From the NCBI GenBank assembly GCA_942491575.1, contig CALOBT010000025.1, positions 2,604,001-2,668,000 on the forward strand: a stretch of 64,000 bases of DNA, read 5' to 3'. How positions within the stretch are numbered: position 1 is the first letter of the stretch; each line of letters starts with the position of its first letter. Position numbers and translations under genes: made by a program. Below the pieces are notes generated by a model. It saw only the letters and a list, made by a program, of their open reading frames with translations. It had not been told where the DNA came from and made no database searches. Of this stretch, positions 51,517 through 60,623 are shown piece after piece. The DNA is from CAZHNW01 sp942491575 (lineage in GTDB: Bacteria > Spirochaetota > UBA4802 > UBA5550).

Positions 51517-53115
51517 ATGGATAATGTCACTCTAGATGATATTATTAAAAGATTTTTTACCTGTAACAAAGAAGATATTCTTCAGATATTCAACGAGTTC
51601 TTAAATACCATAGTCGCGGAAGAAACAGTCGCCGCCCGTGAAATCATGTCCAGGAATTATGACACCGCCCAGTCGAATCCGGAAATTCATAACTTTCCTG
51701 GAAACCTGAAGGATGCACGGGATTCAATATTCCCCTATTTCTGGGGCACCGATGGATGGGATTCCAAATTACACCTGGAAAATGTAAAGGGACCTGCGAA
51801 TTATGCATCCTTCATTGGCTGCATTGCCAGCCTTCTGAAAAATCCGAATCTCTGTGTAGATACCTACAGTGAACGTTCCAATGAACTGGAACTTAAGGCC
51901 ATAATAGCATTGGCTAATCTTGTCTTTTATCATACCAACAATCCATGGGGAGTTTTTACCATGGGGGGTACAATATCAAATCTCTACGGAGGGAAGATCG
52001 GCATAGAAAAGGTTCTCCCCGGTACCATGAAAAAGGGTCTCCGGGGAAAGGAGATAGCGGGAATTGTATCTCAGGCGGCCCATTATTCAAATGAGACACT
52101 TGCCGGCTGGCTTGGGATGGGAACAGATCATCTTCATTCTATTGAAACTGATGCCTCATGCAGTATGAAACTTGATGCAATGGCGAGGAAACTTGACCGC
52201 CTCTATGAACAGAAAAAAAATGTCGCATTTATAATTGCAACTTTTGGAAGTACAGATGCCTTCGGAATAGATGATATTGCTGGAATTAGGGATATCATTG
52301 AGGATAAGGCTAAAAAATTTAACGTTCCCGTACCCCAGCTTCATGTTGATGCCGCGGCGGGGTGGTCATTATGTATGTTAAATGAATATGACTGTAAAAA
52401 AAATCCCTTTAAACTAAGCCGGGATCTACTCGATGTACTGCGCAGGCTCAGAAAAAAATCCATGGGCATACAGTATGCCGATTCAATCACTATAGATTTT
52501 CACAAAATGGGCTGGGGACATTATCCCTCCAGTGCATTTATAGTTAATAATAAAGACGACCTGACATATCTCCTGCGAAACAAGGAACAGCTGCCGTATT
52601 TCTCCGAAGCCGATTATCGTCATGATCCCGCCCTTTTTACACTGGAATGCTCAAGGCCCGCAATCGGACCCTACTCTGTAATGTCGAGCCTGAACGGAAT
52701 CGGTCTCATGGGGTATCAGCTTCTTGTGGCACATGCTTTAGAGCTGGCCCTGTACGCAAAAAAACGAATTCGAAAACTCGATTACTGCAAGGTTCTCAAT
52801 TACAGCTGCATGAGTCCAAGCGTCGTATGGTGGGTACTCCCTAAGGGAAGGAATGCTAAAAAAATTTATGATGAACTTGTGAGGGGGAATATCCGGAAAA
52901 AAGATTACCAGAGATATTTCCATGAAGTGCAGCATCTCTTTGATAAAAGAAAAATGACCCTGTTGCCGGACAAGGATGCCAGGCTCAGTTTCACCACATC
53001 AATGGGATACCTTCCCGGGGGAGTACATATCCCGGGATGGAAGGCGGTTTTCTTTAATCCAAAAACAGACGAATCTGTGGTGAATCAAATAATTACAAGT
53101 ATAGAAGAACTTTGA
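51517..53115 (+). CDS. Group II PLP-dependent amino-acid decarboxylase
   Basis: A 532-residue cytosolic decarboxylase of the glutamate/aromatic amino-acid/tyrosine group. PLP lysine K330 in TIDFHKMGWGHYPSS, ring-stacking H189 (AAHYS), and the aspartate D278 in LHVDAAAGW. N-terminal substrate region keeps FWGTDGWD. RBS GGAGG precedes the ATG. It is divergent from AraC and about 90 bases before the threonine dehydrogenase gene. The amino acid cannot be told from sequence; glutamate, tyrosine and related are possible. Confidence 0.85.
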   Translation: MDNVTLDDIIKRFFTCNKEDILQIFNEFLNTIVAEETVAAREIMSRNYDTAQSNPEIHNFPGNLKDARDSIFPYFWGTDGWDSKLHLENVKGPANYASFIGCIASLLKNPNLCVDTYSERSNELELKAIIALANLVFYHTNNPWGVFTMGGTISNLYGGKIGIEKVLPGTMKKGLRGKEIAGIVSQAAHYSNETLAGWLGMGTDHLHSIETDASCSMKLDAMARKLDRLYEQKKNVAFIIATFGSTDAFGIDDIAGIRDIIEDKAKKFNVPVPQLHVDAAAGWSLCMLNEYDCKKNPFKLSRDLLDVLRRLRKKSMGIQYADSITIDFHKMGWGHYPSSAFIVNNKDDLTYLLRNKEQLPYFSEADYRHDPALFTLECSRPAIGPYSVMSSLNGIGLMGYQLLVAHALELALYAKKRIRKLDYCKVLNYSCMSPSVVWWVLPKGRNAKKIYDELVRGNIRKKDYQRYFHEVQHLFDKRKMTLLPDKDARLSFTTSMGYLPGGVHIPGWKAVFFNPKTDESVVNQIITSIEEL

Positions 53116-53203
53116 AGCACAGTGACAAATATACTTCCTTTAAAAATTTTGAAATCGTTCACTATTTATTATATTCTTACGGTAGGGGGGAAATCAAATT
53201 TAA

Positions 53204-54172
53204 ATGAAGCAGATACTGGTCACAGGGGCAACGGGACAAATCGGATCGGAACTGACAATGGAACTGCGTCGTATCCATGGCAATTCACGCGTAATCGCCG
53301 CTGGACACAGGCGTCCCCCTTCTGATGAACTTCGGGAATCCGGGCCATTCATCCCTCTTGACACTACAGACTCAAATCAAGTAGTAAAAGTTTTCAGAGA
53401 GAATAAAATAGGATCTGTATATCACCTCGCCTCGATACTCTCGGCAGTGGCGGAAGAAAATCCCCTCACCGCCTGGAGGGTCAACATTGAAGGCCTTATA
53501 AATATCCTGGAGGTTTGCAGGGCATACGAATCGTCTTTATTCTTCCCCAGCTCCATCGGGGCATTCGGCCCTTCAACACCACTGGTAAATACACCGCAGG
53601 TTACCATCCAGCGCCCGGCAACCATGTACGGCATTACCAAAACCACCGGTGAACTTCTCTGTGATTATTATCAGATCAGATACGGAACGGATACCCGTGG
53701 ACTTCGATACCCCGGACTCGTTTCTCACAAAACTCCCCCGGGGGGAGGCACTACCGACTATGCCGTGGCTATCTACTACGATGCCCTTGAACATAAAAAA
53801 TATGAATGCTACCTCAAGGCAGAAACAAGGCTGGACATAATGTATATGCCCGATGCCATCAGGGCCGCAATCGCCCTCATGGAGGCAGACCCCTCCCGCC
53901 TGAATTTTCGAAATGCATATAACGTTTCGGCCATGGCAGTTACTCCCGAAGAGGTGGCCGCTTCAATCAGGGAAAGAATTCCCGGCTTCATCATTAATTA
54001 TAAAATCGATCCCCTTCGGCAGTCCATCGCGGAGTCCTGGCCAGACAATATGTGTGATGACGCGGCACGTAAAGACTGGGGATGGGGGGAAGTTTACAAC
54101 CTGCAGGCCATGACCGATGACATGCTTGAAAATATTCGGATAAAGAATCGAAATGAAGGCGGGAGGAAATAA
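53204..54172 (+). CDS. L-threonine 3-dehydrogenase, SDR/epimerase type
   Basis: A 322-residue NAD-dependent enzyme oxidising threonine to 2-amino-3-ketobutyrate. NAD site VTGATGQIG (6-14), catalytic Y142 and K146 (ATMYGITKTTGE), and the strongly conserved RYPGLVSHKTPPGGGTTDYAV and MYMPDAIRAAI segments that separate this enzyme from GalE. RBS GGGGGGAAA. It ends exactly where kbl begins, so the two make the standard threonine-to-glycine pathway. Confidence 0.93.
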   Translation: MKQILVTGATGQIGSELTMELRRIHGNSRVIAAGHRRPPSDELRESGPFIPLDTTDSNQVVKVFRENKIGSVYHLASILSAVAEENPLTAWRVNIEGLINILEVCRAYESSLFFPSSIGAFGPSTPLVNTPQVTIQRPATMYGITKTTGELLCDYYQIRYGTDTRGLRYPGLVSHKTPPGGGTTDYAVAIYYDALEHKKYECYLKAETRLDIMYMPDAIRAAIALMEADPSRLNFRNAYNVSAMAVTPEEVAASIRERIPGFIINYKIDPLRQSIAESWPDNMCDDAARKDWGWGEVYNLQAMTDDMLENIRIKNRNEGGRK

Positions 54173-55393
54173 ATGCCCCTCGAAAAAATAAATAAAACCT
54201 TTACTGAACACCTAAAAAGACTTTCCAGGGAAAATCGAAGCAAGGGTCCTGAAAAAATACTTTCCGGTATTGTTCCACCGGACAAAACAAAGGGAACCCG
54301 GTATCACATTTCAGGAGAGGGGAAGAAGGAATTTCTCCGGATGAACTCAAATTCCTATCTTGGACTGGGTCTGAATAAAGATGTTATCAGAGCTGAAGAG
54401 GAGGCGGTACATCTCTACGGATGCGGCCCAGGGGCAGTTCGTTTTATCAGCGGGACCAGTGAGGTGCATCGGAATCTCGAAAAGGCCCTGGCTCAGTTTC
54501 ACCAACGGAAAGACTGCCTTCTTTTTAATTCAGCATACAGCGCCGTCATGGGAACACTCCCGGCACTGGTGCAGGAAAATACCGTAGTAATAACCGATGA
54601 GCTTAATCATAATTCAATTATCAATGCCGCGAGGCTTGCAGGTCCTGCAGGAAAAAAAATTTACCCCCATGGTGACATGCTTGCCCTCGAAGAAGTGCTG
54701 CAGGGATCAGTAGGCAGCTTTGATCATGCCATCGTGGTGACGGATGGAATTTTCAGCATGAGGGGAGACCATGCCCCCCTGGGGGTGATAAAAAAACTTG
54801 CAGAAAAATATGATAAAAACTTTCCCGGAGGAATAGTTACCCTCATGGATGATTCTCACGGTGTCGGGGCCTTCGGAACAACCGGAAGGGGGACCGAAGA
54901 ATATACCGGGTCAAGAAGTGACATTCTCATCGCCACCCTTGGGAAGGCCCTTGGAGTTAACGGTGGATACCTGGTATCAGATACTCCCGTGGTAGATTAT
55001 CTGAGGGAGACATCGCCATTCTATATATATACCAATCCCATAACACCCCCGGAGGCGGCAGCTTCCCTCCAGGCACTCAGGATTCTCGACTCCGAGAAGG
55101 GGCACCTCCTTCTGGGACACCTGAGAAACCTGATTCACATCCTCCAGGAAGGAATAAAGGACCTGGGACTCGAAATCATCGAAAGTGAGCACCCCGTAGT
55201 CCCTGTTATAATCAGGGATTCCCCCAGAACTAAAAAAATTGTTAAAAAATTATTCGATGCCGGGATTCTATCCACGGCAATTGTCTACCCCGTAGTTCCC
55301 AGGGGGGAAGAGGAGATCCGCCTCCAGGTTACAGCGGACATGAAAGAGGAGGATATCGCCTATTTCCTCTCCTGCCTGGCAAAATTATTGTGA
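54173..55393 (+). CDS. kbl: 2-amino-3-ketobutyrate CoA ligase
   Basis: A 406-residue PLP enzyme of the alpha-oxoamine synthase family that splits 2-amino-3-ketobutyrate with CoA into glycine and acetyl-CoA. PLP lysine K258 in IATLGKALG, D227 with LMDDSHGVG, ring partner region DELNHNSII, and FISGTSEVHRNLE. The pairing with threonine dehydrogenase favours Kbl over BioF. ATG follows the preceding stop without a gap. Confidence 0.9.
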   Translation: MPLEKINKTFTEHLKRLSRENRSKGPEKILSGIVPPDKTKGTRYHISGEGKKEFLRMNSNSYLGLGLNKDVIRAEEEAVHLYGCGPGAVRFISGTSEVHRNLEKALAQFHQRKDCLLFNSAYSAVMGTLPALVQENTVVITDELNHNSIINAARLAGPAGKKIYPHGDMLALEEVLQGSVGSFDHAIVVTDGIFSMRGDHAPLGVIKKLAEKYDKNFPGGIVTLMDDSHGVGAFGTTGRGTEEYTGSRSDILIATLGKALGVNGGYLVSDTPVVDYLRETSPFYIYTNPITPPEAAASLQALRILDSEKGHLLLGHLRNLIHILQEGIKDLGLEIIESEHPVVPVIIRDSPRTKKIVKKLFDAGILSTAIVYPVVPRGEEEIRLQVTADMKEEDIAYFLSCLAKLL

Positions 55394-55503
55394 AGAGTGT
55401 CCCTGATAAAAATCAATTCCCTTTATAATTATACGAAAAAACAGTATGTTTCACTGGAATTGGAACCGCAGCAGATGTATCATTAATAATACAGGAGGCG
55501 GTC

Positions 55504-55590
55504 ATGATACTGCTGATAGTGGTGACACTGGTAATGTTAATGGTAATTCTTGCTGGGATTTTTAGTAATGGTATTCATCTGCACCATTGA
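55504..55590 (+). CDS. Putative 28-residue hydrophobic peptide
   Basis: ATG 55504 with a strong RBS (AGGAGG at 55493-55498) opens a 28-codon frame: MILLIVVTLVMLMVILAG, then IFSNGIHLHH and TGA at 55588. One membrane span of about 20 residues and a histidine-ending tail fit a small membrane protein. A TATAAT-like element lies about 80 bases upstream, and a six-pair hairpin follows at 55624-55639. Not detectable by length-filtered gene callers. The rest of 55394-55784 shows nothing else. Confidence 0.4.
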   Translation: MILLIVVTLVMLMVILAGIFSNGIHLHH

Positions 55591-55784
55591 TCATTGCCAC
55601 AGAAGGTTCCTCTTTCAAAAAAGTCCACCCTCAGGTGGAGGTGTATGATCCTGTTCCTAATGACTTAAACTTCCTTCCAGTTAATCAGGAGAGTATACCC
55701 GTTACATAAAGAAGATAAAGAACGTTTCATGGGAATCTCCGAAGAGTAGAGATAGCTCTTAAAGGCGGATATGTTCTCATCTAT

Positions 55785-56651
55785 TTATTTTACCGAGAGG
55801 AAAAAATCAAGTACCGGAATAATTTCCGAATTCCAGTACCTGAAGGTATGACCCTCGTTGTCAGGAGCATTGAATTTCACCTTCAGGTCGGGATAATGTT
55901 TTCGCAGTGTTCGATACAGGGAAAGGCTCTGACTGAAGGGGGATACTTTATCCCTTTTTCCATGGCCTATATAGAGGGGCATTTTCCAGTTTCCCCTGAT
56001 GGCCTCATTTTCAGGATTATCCACATTTGCCCATCTTCGTGGATATTTATTATATGGCCCGTAGGTGCCTGACATGAGGCGGTCCCGGGGCATTTTTACC
56101 TGGTTGCAGTCACCGGAAAGGGAAGCCCCTGCAGTAAAGAGTCCCGGATTCCGGAGACTCACCAGGAGTACCCCCCGGGCACCCGTGGAGAGACCCAGAA
56201 GAAAATTTCTTTCTCCCACGCGCAGCATTCCGTATTTTTTCTGCATCACGGGGATAAATATTTCCCGAATCCATTTCCCACCGGGTGTTGCAGCCCAGCG
56301 GAACCTGCTTTCCCTATAATACCTTGACTCATAGTTTGTAATATACATTTCAGGAAAAATAGCCCTGAATCCTTTTTCGCGGCAATGTTTCAGGAGTTCA
56401 GTTTCCCGGTGCCACCTCATCCTTGAAAACTTCCATCCGGGGAGAACAAGGATGTCTCCATTTATTTTTTTTACGTCGGGAATATAAATATCCACGGGGA
56501 TCATTCGCATTTTCTTTTTCCCGGGAGGGGCTTCCATAATCCGTATTGTTGAGAGTCCCTTCTTTAAACGGATAATTTCAGCCTTAGAATTTTCCTGCCC
56601 GGCTGAAATAAAAAAGGGTATTGCAAACAAGAAGAGCGGTAATTTTTTCAT
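55785..56651 (-). CDS. Exported alpha/beta hydrolase (esterase-like), paralogue 2
   Basis: A 288-residue exported hydrolase with a signal peptide (MKKLPLFLFAIPFFISAG). Nucleophile elbow GLSTGARG, acid region YIGHGKRDKVSPFSQS, catalytic histidine in DNEGHTFRYWNSEI. Paralogue of 48621-49499. It overlaps the upstream membrane glycosyltransferase-like gene by four bases (ATGA), so it belongs to the envelope block and may act on an acylated or pyruvylated surface sugar or on the lipid-linked product. Confidence 0.75.
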   Translation of the reverse strand: MKKLPLFLFAIPFFISAGQENSKAEIIRLKKGLSTIRIMEAPPGKKKMRMIPVDIYIPDVKKINGDILVLPGWKFSRMRWHRETELLKHCREKGFRAIFPEMYITNYESRYYRESRFRWAATPGGKWIREIFIPVMQKKYGMLRVGERNFLLGLSTGARGVLLVSLRNPGLFTAGASLSGDCNQVKMPRDRLMSGTYGPYNKYPRRWANVDNPENEAIRGNWKMPLYIGHGKRDKVSPFSQSLSLYRTLRKHYPDLKVKFNAPDNEGHTFRYWNSEIIPVLDFFLSVK

Positions 56652-58204
56652 TTTTCCTTTCCTTCTTTATCGTCTTTAAATCTCATCAGATACCCGGGAC
56701 GTCTTACATGGGGATTATTTACGGAAAAAACCCTCTGTTTCCTGTCGGCATTATTTTCCTGTTTCACCATTCGGATAAAATGATGCCAGACATCTTCCCT
56801 TACTAAAATGTATCTTGCACTGAGTTGATGAAGAGTATTTTCGGGTATTCCCCTCGCCCCTGCAAGGGAATTCAATTCCCATAATTCTACATCCCTCGCA
56901 ATTCTCCATGTTGCTTTTTTATCATAGTGCTCTTCGGGCTGCCAGGGGAGCACATCCCGGTCAAGGAGAAAATCCATCATCTCCGCCAGGGGTTTGTGTG
57001 CCACCAGGAGTTCACATTTTTTCTCCCTGATAATATCTCCTGTTCTGCGGGATATTTTTTCATAGAGACGGTAGGGGGGATCAAAAACAGCGATATCAAC
57101 AGTAGAATAGACCACCCCGGTGAGGATTAAAATAAATGCAGTAATCCCGTAGATAATTTTGATATTGATATTCTTCATGAAAAAAACCGCGGCAAAAATC
57201 GAAACCGGGACGAAAAGCATAAAAAAGCGGTATCCCATGCCGGTGGGACTCATGAGAAAAAAGGGGAAAACAAATACCAAGGAGAGAACCGAAAGAGAAA
57301 AATAGATCTTCGAATGATTCTTTAATCTTAAAAAACGAAACAGCTGGATCGAAAGGAGAAGGAGAATAAACAGATATAATAAAAATATCTCAAATATCCA
57401 TACGGGGTGTATATATTCTGTCCCCAGGAGTCTGATAAAAGAGATTGGAGCGAAGGAAAAGGAAGGAGTGAAGGCTCCGCTGAATCTTTCCAGGTCAGAA
57501 TAATGAAGGGTCCCCGGCAACAGGATGGAAACAAGGCCCAGAATTACTATAAAGGATAAGGCCGCTGCGATAATAATTTTATATCTTCGTGAAGAAAAAA
57601 TTATCAGAAAGAAAAAAATCAAGAGAACCCCAGCAATCAGTCGATGGGAAATAAAGGCAAGCAGGGAAAAAAGAATTACTCCTCCGATGCTTCTCCTTCG
57701 AAAAAAAATAATAACAAATGCAAAAAACACCATAGCCATAAAATTTTTCGGGAACTGACAGGCAAAAAAGGTGACGGATGGACTCATCAGCGCAAGGAGT
57801 GCCGCTAGGACCGCCGCCCCTCTCCGGTGAGCGCTAATGGCCCCGAAGTAATAAAGAGACGCCGTAAAGAAACCCGTAAGAAGCGATATGCCGATTTTCA
57901 GGGATAGAAGGTAGTCCTTTAAAAAAAACGCTAAGCCCGAGAGAAAAGGGTATATCAGGGAAGAATCACGGAAATGCATTCTTCCCCCTTCGAGAATTGA
58001 CTTCACCTGAATAAGGTAGACGTATCCGTCTGTTCCATTTGCATAACCAGTTTTTGTGACGATAAAGTATCTGAGTAATGCAGAGAAAATAAAGAATGAG
58101 AAAATCAGAATATAATCAATCCACTCCCATGAGTAGTGGATCCCATCCTCTTCTTCAAACAAGTCCTCCAGATAAACTTTAATTTTGCGAATCAGGAATT
58201 TCAT
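56648..58204 (-). CDS. Polytopic membrane protein, glycosyltransferase-like (GT-C)
   Basis: About 518 residues from ATG 58204 (the longer frame to 58318 lies inside the VanW gene). About 10-12 hydrophobic segments, an early loop with the acidic motif TKTGYANGTDGYVYL, and a soluble C-terminal portion of about 130 residues. The layout suits a GT-C-type glycosyltransferase using a polyprenyl-phosphate donor, though the family is not certain. Its start overlaps the VanW gene by 26 bases, and its end overlaps the hydrolase gene, so three genes are coupled. Confidence 0.6.
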   Translation of the reverse strand: MKFLIRKIKVYLEDLFEEEDGIHYSWEWIDYILIFSFFIFSALLRYFIVTKTGYANGTDGYVYLIQVKSILEGGRMHFRDSSLIYPFLSGLAFFLKDYLLSLKIGISLLTGFFTASLYYFGAISAHRRGAAVLAALLALMSPSVTFFACQFPKNFMAMVFFAFVIIFFRRRSIGGVILFSLLAFISHRLIAGVLLIFFFLIIFSSRRYKIIIAAALSFIVILGLVSILLPGTLHYSDLERFSGAFTPSFSFAPISFIRLLGTEYIHPVWIFEIFLLYLFILLLLSIQLFRFLRLKNHSKIYFSLSVLSLVFVFPFFLMSPTGMGYRFFMLFVPVSIFAAVFFMKNINIKIIYGITAFILILTGVVYSTVDIAVFDPPYRLYEKISRRTGDIIREKKCELLVAHKPLAEMMDFLLDRDVLPWQPEEHYDKKATWRIARDVELWELNSLAGARGIPENTLHQLSARYILVREDVWHHFIRMVKQENNADRKQRVFSVNNPHVRRPGYLMRFKDDKEGKEK

Positions 58205-58997
58205 AGAGCACCAGCCCGTTATTTTTGCATATAAATTCTTTGTCGACGACTTTGCCTTCCCGGTCCAGGTGAAGCCGAAAGAGTTCATTCTGACGGTATA
58301 TTTTATCTTCAACTTCACAGAAGGAGTGGTTTTCCTCTTCTATTCGATAAACGGTTTCCATCTCTCTGTCGGCAAATACTTTAATATTTAAAAATTCCTC
58401 ATCGAGGTAGACATCAAAAAGATAGGATATCTCCGAATTATTTTTAAAGGCGAGGTCTACGTAGTTGTAAAACACCGTAGCCCCCGACCCGAAGGGGATG
58501 GTCCGGTTTGTATCGGGAAAAATATCAAAGGAGTGACGGTGTCTCTCCGTTATTTCGAATCCTAGATTTAAGGCGGACCAGTAGAGGGCATTGGAAAGCT
58601 GACAGAGACCTCCCCCCATGGAACTGGTCACCTCACCGTCAATCAGTGTCATGCCCTTTTTAAAACCCTTCCGTGCCGAGGTCCTCCCGGCCAGTTTCCA
58701 GAAGGAAAAAATTTTTTCAGGGGGAAGTACCGTCCCCGTAATCTTCGGAATTATTAAATTCAGATTGTTTATTTTATTATACTGCAGGGTGTACCACGGT
58801 TCCGGATAATCCCTTACCAGCCTGCTTCTATGATGAAAAACCTCAAAAGGAAATTTTCCATTGTCTGCAGTCTTCAGCCCTGTAAAATCTTCAGATTTAA
58901 GGCTTTGGCGAATTTTTCTTTTCAATCTGAAATATTCCACTCGCAGGGGAAAGGGGACCAGGCGTCGAATTTTTCTAAAAAAATCTCTTATATTCAT
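58179..58997 (-). CDS. VanW-family protein
   Basis: A 272-residue protein of the VanW family, named from vancomycin-resistance clusters but widespread and of unknown biochemistry. Diagnostic parts: LPPEKIFSFWKLAGRTSARKGFKKGMTLIDG, then GGGLCQLSNALYWSALNLGFEITERHRHS and PFGSGATVFYNYVDLAFKN. No signal peptide, unlike most G5-linked VanW proteins. RBS GAGGAAAG. First gene of the coupled VanW/membrane/hydrolase group, suggesting a cell-envelope role. Confidence 0.88.
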   Translation of the reverse strand: MNIRDFFRKIRRLVPFPLRVEYFRLKRKIRQSLKSEDFTGLKTADNGKFPFEVFHHRSRLVRDYPEPWYTLQYNKINNLNLIIPKITGTVLPPEKIFSFWKLAGRTSARKGFKKGMTLIDGEVTSSMGGGLCQLSNALYWSALNLGFEITERHRHSFDIFPDTNRTIPFGSGATVFYNYVDLAFKNNSEISYLFDVYLDEEFLNIKVFADREMETVYRIEEENHSFCEVEDKIYRQNELFRLHLDREGKVVDKEFICKNNGLVLYEIPDSQN

Positions 58998-59165
58998 TAT
59001 TTAACTTTCCTCTTTACCTTACAATCTTCACCGCGTGGTTTCCGTTCAAATGTATCCCCTTTAAATATCACTTCTACTCGGCTCAATCCGATGCCCAAAG
59101 GATGCCATATATGACTCTATCTGATCTATTACCCCTTCCACTCTGCTGTTTAAACAGAATAGACG

Positions 59166-60581
59166 TTAGTATGTAATAGTTCCCAGATGTTTTTTCCCCT
59201 TAATGGCATGTGGAGTGATATCAAGAATATCGTAGAAGATTGATACCCTTTCTGATTTTCTGTCTCCCTTGTACATTTCGAACTCCCTGGAAATATTGAA
59301 TGACTTGCCCAGGAGTCTTACATTCGCCCGGTTCTTCGAAAGGGCACGGATATCCCAGAATCCATCCAGGACTTTTTTTCTGAAAGAGGACTTGCTGTAA
59401 TTGCTTTCTTCATCTTCAAGCCAGACCACAAAGGAATTATTGGACCTGAGAATTATTGATCTCGATTTTGAACTGCCATATTCGCGGTAATTAACGCGGA
59501 GAAGCTTATCTACTACATCCTTAAGGACTGTTCCCTTTATTCGGGATATATTTTTTCTCTTTCTCATCTCTGCCTTTGATGTATCAATCATGAACCAGCT
59601 GCCATTCTGGTAAAATCTCATCTCTGTCAGGACACAATCTTTATAGGCTGAGCCATGATATACCTGATTGATCTTAAAAGTAAGATTCTTCCCCGACAGG
59701 GGTGTCTTCAGATTTACAGTTTGTGGTTTCATCGAATCTTTCAGGGAATAGACGTGGCCCGCGGCATCCGATGTTCCGAAGAAAAATTTCTTCACCCTTT
59801 CATTAGCCCTGTAGTGCTTACCGGACATCAGCATACCATTCCAGATTTTAATTTTGCTGATATTTACCGAATCATTTAAGACAAATTTAATGGTTGAACC
59901 GGCACCGGACCCCTTTTTACCTTCCACCCAACCGGAATCAAGCTTCGAATCAAAAAGATAATCGATGCTGTATGCTTCTTCAGGCTCCAGGGTTGAGCTG
60001 GCAATGACCTTTCCTCCTATTCTTTTTGGAGGGACCACCTTTAGCCTTGTGCCGTTTCTGTCAAAAAAGATCATTTCACTGATCCCGGCAGGCAGATCTG
60101 ATTTATAAGATTTCTGAGTCTTGGTAAAACCCTTGATATCTGACTTAACCTCCATGGAGTTCATGCCCTGCACATCGATGATTCTTACATAGAGGGACTT
60201 GACTTCCTTATTAATCCTTGCAGGCGTCGAGGCGTTTAGTGTTCCCCGGTCGACACCATTGACGTATATTTGAAATTTTTTAATTTTACTGATTCCCGCA
60301 GTGGCTGGAAATTTTAATTCCATTCTGCCGATATATGTTTTTTTCTCGAAGTAGAGCATTACCCCCTCATCGGGTGCCGCCCCCGGCATGGTCGCCCAGT
60401 AGGTATCACGGTCATCAAAGAGGTTATGGGGGCCATTTTTTTCATAATTGATATTTACCGAAGTCGCATAGAGGCCTTCAAGGAGAATGGGAGCTTCGGA
60501 GTTGACACTGACAGGATTTATTAATGTTACAATGGCAAATGAAAAGATAATACATGACAGGAACAATAATTTTTTCTTCAT
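59166..60581 (-). CDS. Exported protein with two discoidin-like domains
   Basis: A 471-residue protein with a signal peptide (FLSCIIFSFAIVTLINPVSVNS). Residues about 35-150 form a beta-sandwich (NGPHNLFDDRDTYWATMPG) and about 195-335 a second one (YSIDYLFDSKLDSGWVEGKKGSGAGSTIKFVL), both with the W and G pattern of F5/8-type or NADase-type glycan-binding domains. The C-terminal part is unrecognised. No catalytic residues are obvious. Likely a secreted or periplasmic carbohydrate-binding protein. RBS GAGGGAGAAG. Placed between VanW and CapA. Confidence 0.6.
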   Translation of the reverse strand: MKKKLLFLSCIIFSFAIVTLINPVSVNSEAPILLEGLYATSVNINYEKNGPHNLFDDRDTYWATMPGAAPDEGVMLYFEKKTYIGRMELKFPATAGISKIKKFQIYVNGVDRGTLNASTPARINKEVKSLYVRIIDVQGMNSMEVKSDIKGFTKTQKSYKSDLPAGISEMIFFDRNGTRLKVVPPKRIGGKVIASSTLEPEEAYSIDYLFDSKLDSGWVEGKKGSGAGSTIKFVLNDSVNISKIKIWNGMLMSGKHYRANERVKKFFFGTSDAAGHVYSLKDSMKPQTVNLKTPLSGKNLTFKINQVYHGSAYKDCVLTEMRFYQNGSWFMIDTSKAEMRKRKNISRIKGTVLKDVVDKLLRVNYREYGSSKSRSIILRSNNSFVVWLEDEESNYSKSSFRKKVLDGFWDIRALSKNRANVRLLGKSFNISREFEMYKGDRKSERVSIFYDILDITPHAIKGKKHLGTITY

Positions 60582-60623
60582 ATTCTTCTCCCTCTGTTTC
60601 TTTCGATTCCCGGCTTTAATTAT

